A DNA stretch of 64,000 bases. It comes from JAJXWB01 sp965246795. GTDB lineage: Bacteria > Pseudomonadota > Alphaproteobacteria > Rhizobiales > Beijerinckiaceae. The notes below the pieces were generated by a model. It ran no database searches. It was not told the DNA's origin and saw nothing but the letters and a program-made list of their open reading frames with translations. Shown piece after piece: positions 61,336-64,000 of the stretch; position 1 is the first letter of the stretch, and every line of letters begins with the position of its first letter. Made by a program: the position numbers and the translations under genes. Where the stretch lies: the NCBI GenBank assembly GCA_965246795.1, contig CBDFFN010000012.1, positions 372,001 to 436,000 of the forward strand. Reading direction: 5' to 3'.

Positions 61336-63276
61336 ATGTCGGAACGTTTGCACGAAGTGGATGCCGCATGGAAAGCGCGCGCCTTCGTCGATGCCGCAAA
61401 GTATGAAGAGATGTATGCGCGCTCCCTCGCCGACCCTAAAGGTTTCTGGGGCGAGCATGCCAAGCGCATCGACTGGATCAAGCCCTTCACGGCCGTCGAT
61501 GAAAGCACGTTTGGCCCCGGCAAGGTACAGATTCGCTGGTTCGGCGACGGCACGACCAACGTCGCTGCCAATTGCATCGACCGGCATCTCGCGAAACGTG
61601 GCGATCAGATCGCCATCATCTGGGAAGGTGACGATCCCTCTGAATCGAAGACGATCACCTATCGGCAGTTGCACGAGCATGTCTGCCGCTTTGCGAATGT
61701 GCTTAAGGCGCAAGGCGTCGAGAAGGGCGACACTGTTACAATTTATCTGCCGATGATCCCCGAAGCCGCCTACGCGATGCTCGCCTGTGCGCGCATCGGC
61801 GCCGTTCACTCCATCGTATTCGGCGGCTTCTCACCGGATGCGCTCGCCGGGCGCATCGAGGGCTGCAAGTCGAAAGTCGTCATTACGGCGGACGAGGGAT
61901 TGCGTGGCGGCCGCAAGGTACCATTGAAAGCGAATGTCGATGCCGCGATCGCGCGCGCGAAAGGCATCGTCGCAAGCGTCATCGTCGTGAAGCGCACGGG
62001 CGGCAAGATCGATTGGCAGGACGGCCGCGATCACTGGTATGAGGACGCCGTCGGTAAAGCCTCTGCCGACTGCCCGCCGACGGAGATGAATGCGGAAGAC
62101 CCGCTTTTCATTCTCTACACATCGGGTTCGACAGGTGCGCCGAAGGGCGTCGTGCACACGACCGGCGGCTATCTCGTCTTCGCGTCGATGACGCACCAAT
62201 ACGTCTTCGATTACCACGATGGCGACATTTACTGGTGCACGGCCGACGTCGGCTGGGTCACGGGGCACAGCTACATCGTCTACGGTCCGCTCGCGAACGG
62301 CGCGACGACGCTGATGTTCGAGGGCGTGCCGAACTACCCCTCGAACGCGCGCTTCTGGGAGGTCGTGGACAAGCACAAGGTCAACATCTTCTACACCGCG
62401 CCGACCGCGATCCGCGCGCTGATGGGCGCTGGCGAAGAGCTTGTGAAGAAGACGAGCCGCAAGTCATTGCGGCTACTCGGCTCCGTCGGCGAGCCGATCA
62501 ATCCCGAAGCGTGGGAATGGTATCACCGCGTCGTCGGCGACGGCCGTTGCCCTATCGTCGACACATGGTGGCAGACGGAGACCGGCGGCATTCTCATCAC
62601 GCCACTGCCGGGCGCCATCGCGCAGAAGCCGGGCTCCGCGACAAAGCCGTTCTTCGGTGTCGAGCCGCAAGTAGTCGATGCCGAGGGCAAGATTCTCGAA
62701 GGCGCCTGCGAGGGCAATCTCGTCATCGCGCGCTCGTGGCCCGGCCAGATGCGCACCGTGTTCGGGGATCACGAACGCTTCGTGCAGACCTATTTCTCGA
62801 CCTATGCCGGCAAGTATTTCACCGGCGACGGCTGCCGGCGCGACACGGACGGTTACTACTGGATCACCGGCCGTGTCGACGACGTTATCAACGTGTCCGG
62901 CCATCGCATGGGCACGGCAGAAGTCGAAAGCGCGCTCGTCGCGCACGAGACTGTGTCCGAGGCCGCCGTCGTCGGCTTCCCGCACAACATCAAGGGCCAG
63001 GGCATCTACGCCTATGTCACGCTGATGCAGGGCGCCGAGCCGACGGACACGCTGCGCAAGGAGCTTGTCGCGTGGGTACGCAAGGAAATCGGTCCCATCG
63101 CCTCGCCGGATGTGATCCAGTTCGCGCCGGGTCTGCCGAAGACGCGCTCCGGCAAGATCATGCGCCGCATCCTGCGCAAGATCGCGGAAAACGAACTCGG
63201 ATCGCTCGGCGACACATCGACGCTCGCCGATCCGGGCGTGGTCGACGATCTCGTGAAGAATCGCGGCGCGGCATAG
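61336..63276 (+). CDS. acs: acetyl-CoA synthetase
   Basis: 646 residues. AMP-binding motif ILYTSGSTGAPKGVVHT, DTWWQTETGG (acetate pocket Trp and the ATP site), VDDVINVSGHRMGTAE and the C-terminal PKTRSGKIMRRILRKI, whose Lys is the acetylation-controlled catalytic residue. It makes acetyl-CoA from acetate, ATP and CoA. GGCGGAG lies 9 bases before the ATG. Single gene; the palindromic repeat at 63287 follows. Confidence 0.97.
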   Translation: MSERLHEVDAAWKARAFVDAAKYEEMYARSLADPKGFWGEHAKRIDWIKPFTAVDESTFGPGKVQIRWFGDGTTNVAANCIDRHLAKRGDQIAIIWEGDDPSESKTITYRQLHEHVCRFANVLKAQGVEKGDTVTIYLPMIPEAAYAMLACARIGAVHSIVFGGFSPDALAGRIEGCKSKVVITADEGLRGGRKVPLKANVDAAIARAKGIVASVIVVKRTGGKIDWQDGRDHWYEDAVGKASADCPPTEMNAEDPLFILYTSGSTGAPKGVVHTTGGYLVFASMTHQYVFDYHDGDIYWCTADVGWVTGHSYIVYGPLANGATTLMFEGVPNYPSNARFWEVVDKHKVNIFYTAPTAIRALMGAGEELVKKTSRKSLRLLGSVGEPINPEAWEWYHRVVGDGRCPIVDTWWQTETGGILITPLPGAIAQKPGSATKPFFGVEPQVVDAEGKILEGACEGNLVIARSWPGQMRTVFGDHERFVQTYFSTYAGKYFTGDGCRRDTDGYYWITGRVDDVINVSGHRMGTAEVESALVAHETVSEAAVVGFPHNIKGQGIYAYVTLMQGAEPTDTLRKELVAWVRKEIGPIASPDVIQFAPGLPKTRSGKIMRRILRKIAENELGSLGDTSTLADPGVVDDLVKNRGAA

Positions 63277-63286
63277 ATTATCTGTC

Positions 63287-63337
63287 ATGCCCGCGAACGC
63301 GGGCATCTATTTTGCTGGATTCCTGCTTCGCGGGAAT
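63287..63337. repeat. extragenic palindromic repeats after acs
   Basis: ATGCCCGC (63287-63294) / GCGGGCAT (63299-63306) uses the same 8-bp arms as 11311-11330. It is followed by a sister hairpin ATTCCTGC (63319-63326) / GCGGGAAT (63330-63337), with flanks CTGG and GACA as at 11.3 kb. A dispersed repeat that may also end acs transcription. Confidence 0.8.
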
Positions 63338-63377
63338 GACAATTTCCCGGGAATAACTGCTCGCTTCACACGTCTCT

Positions 63378-63401
63378 CCTCCGGTCAGTCACGACCGGAG
63401 G
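63378..63401 (+). promoter_or_regulatory. leader hairpin that pairs the Shine-Dalgarno of the next gene
   Basis: CCTCCGGTC (63378-63386) pairs perfectly with GACCGGAGG (63393-63401) around a 6-nt loop. GGAGG at 63397-63401 is the ribosome-binding site, 8 bases before the ATG at 63410. In the folded RNA the site is fully base-paired, so translation would need the stem opened by heat, a protein or a second RNA. Confidence 0.7.
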
Positions 63402-63409
63402 TTCATTCT

Positions 63410-63790
63410 ATGAAGTCGATCTATCTCGCCGTCGCCGCGACGGTGCTGTCCGCCACTGCCGCGCTCGCCCAGATGCCCGCAATGCCCGGCGACACCGCAC
63501 TCGGCAAAGTTCTCACCGACACAAAGAGCATGACGCTCTACACGTTCGACAAGGACACGACGCCCGGCAAGTCGGCCTGCAATGGTCCATGCGCCAGCAA
63601 CTGGCCCGCGCTGATGGCGATGGGCGAAGCCAAGCCAATGGCCGAATGGACGGTCATCACGCGTGACGATGGTGGCAAGCAGTGGGCCTACAAGGGCAAG
63701 CCGCTCTACACATTCGCGAAGGATACAAAGGCTGGCGACACGATGGGCGACGGTTTCCTCAACGGCGCGTGGCACGTCGCGAAGCCTTGA
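63410..63790 (+). CDS. secreted DUF-type repeat protein (COG4315-like)
   Basis: 126 residues. Signal peptide (MKSIYLAVAATVLSATAALA). Mature part contains a repeat pair: SMTLYTFDKDTTPGKSACNG and KPLYTFAKDTKAGDTMGDGF, plus CNGPCASNWPAL, the pattern of the secreted-repeat/lipoprotein family COG4315. A lipobox Cys is not seen, so it is probably soluble in the periplasm. CCGGAGG lies 8 bases before the ATG but within a hairpin. Function unknown; one or two disulfide cysteines. Confidence 0.85.
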   Translation: MKSIYLAVAATVLSATAALAQMPAMPGDTALGKVLTDTKSMTLYTFDKDTTPGKSACNGPCASNWPALMAMGEAKPMAEWTVITRDDGGKQWAYKGKPLYTFAKDTKAGDTMGDGFLNGAWHVAKP

Positions 63791-63800
63791 TCTTGACGGC

Positions 63801-63826
63801 GTCCTCTCCCGCACGCGGGAGAGGAC
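63801..63826. terminator. perfect 12-bp palindrome between convergent genes
   Basis: GTCCTCTCCCGC (63801-63812) and GCGGGAGAGGAC (63815-63826) fill the gap between the secreted-protein gene and cimA. Of the CTCTCCC/GGGAGAG repeat family. Without a U-run it is a repeat that may act as a two-way terminator. Confidence 0.55.
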
Positions 63827-64000
63827 TTACGCTCCTGCAATCATCAATTTGTAGTTCAGCGAATCCACCAGTGCCTGGAATGACGCGTCGATCACGTTGG
63901 CGCTGACGCCGACCGTCGACCAGCGGTCGCCGTGCCCATCGGCATATTCGATCAGTACGCGCGTCACTGCATCCGTGCCGCCCTGGAACACGCGCACGCG
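63827..64000 (-). CDS. cimA: citramalate synthase, C-terminal end (cut by window edge)
   Basis: 57 residues plus TAA at the 3' end of a gene running off the window. The stretch VTRVLIEYADGHGDRWSTVG and SANVIDASFQALVDSLNYKL matches the C-terminal regulatory (LeuA-dimer) domain of citramalate/2-isopropylmalate synthases; the N-IDAS-QAL-DS pattern is typical of the CimA-like class common in alphaproteobacteria. The catalytic barrel is outside the window, so the substrate assignment rests on this end only. Confidence 0.8.
   Translation of the reverse strand, partial: RVRVFQGGTDAVTRVLIEYADGHGDRWSTVGVSANVIDASFQALVDSLNYKLMIAGA

Overview
This is a gene-dense, high-GC (roughly 64%) stretch of an alphaproteobacterial chromosome, most likely from the order Hyphomicrobiales (Rhizobiales). 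The evidence is the set of housekeeping genes (recA with a GAAC-N7-type SOS box, alaS, a Mg-type hemB, K+-insensitive hppA, an ATP12-type F1-ATPase chaperone), a phasin implying polyhydroxybutyrate storage, the ldtR / DUF6163-like / enoyl-CoA hydratase / hemB block, and several short palindromic repeats of the kind scattered through rhizobial genomes. The family and genus cannot be fixed from the sequence. About 70 protein genes and one tRNA-Leu(GAG) are seen; no rRNA, insertion sequence, prophage or CRISPR array was found.

Layout. 0-6 kb (minus strand): the end of a VWA/CoxE-like gene, a phasin, a DUF1328-Usp stress pair, a GSCFA-TPR protein and alaS. 6-11 kb: a periplasmic L,D-transpeptidase-fold protein, recA, murI, two small membrane proteins and an NADP-dependent oxidoreductase, closed by palindromic repeats. 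11-20 kb: an RTX M10 metalloprotease, an isochorismatase-fold hydrolase, the operon hppD / thiolase-like / DUF35 / PCu(A)C, a racemase-dipeptidase pair and a PaaI thioesterase. 20-30 kb: the propionyl-CoA carboxylase alpha subunit, panC-acyP, lipB, tRNA-Leu, an alkylsulfatase, ribH-nusB-thiL. 30-39 kb: hppA, an RluA-type pseudouridine synthase, a HAD phosphatase, ATP12, then ribE-ribD-nrdR and glyA on the other strand. 39-46 kb: a glutamate-receptor-like channel with a DUF4436 partner, the L,D-transpeptidase gene with its MarR-type regulator, and hemB. 46-52 kb: small secreted paralogues, transporters, bpt and a second RTX protein. 52-57 kb: pcaD-pcaC with a membrane protein, and a moxR-coxE pair. 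57-64 kb: a TMEM175-like channel, M20 amidohydrolase, epoxide hydrolase, IalB-like protein, Uma2 protein, acs, a small secreted protein and the end of cimA.

Working together: ribH with ribE-ribD covers most of riboflavin synthesis, and nrdR sits in the ribD operon. panC, lipB, thiL and hemB serve cofactor synthesis. hppD, pcaC/pcaD, pccA and acs point to aromatic, propionate and acetate use. LdtR and its transpeptidase form a cell-wall module.

The most unusual points are: (i) a 3-oxoadipate enol-lactonase carrying a 105-residue histone-H1-like Lys/Ala tail, encoded in the pca operon; (ii) a frameshifted relic of the 3' end of a second pcaC one gene downstream of the intact copy; (iii) an RTX protein whose N-terminal half reads as seven blade-like repeats; (iv) a thiolase-like protein without catalytic cysteines paired with a DUF35 protein directly behind hppD; (v) a bacterial ionotropic-glutamate-receptor-like channel; and (vi) a hairpin that buries the Shine-Dalgarno site of a small secreted protein. 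Product calls rest on motif and family recognition by eye; no database search was possible.
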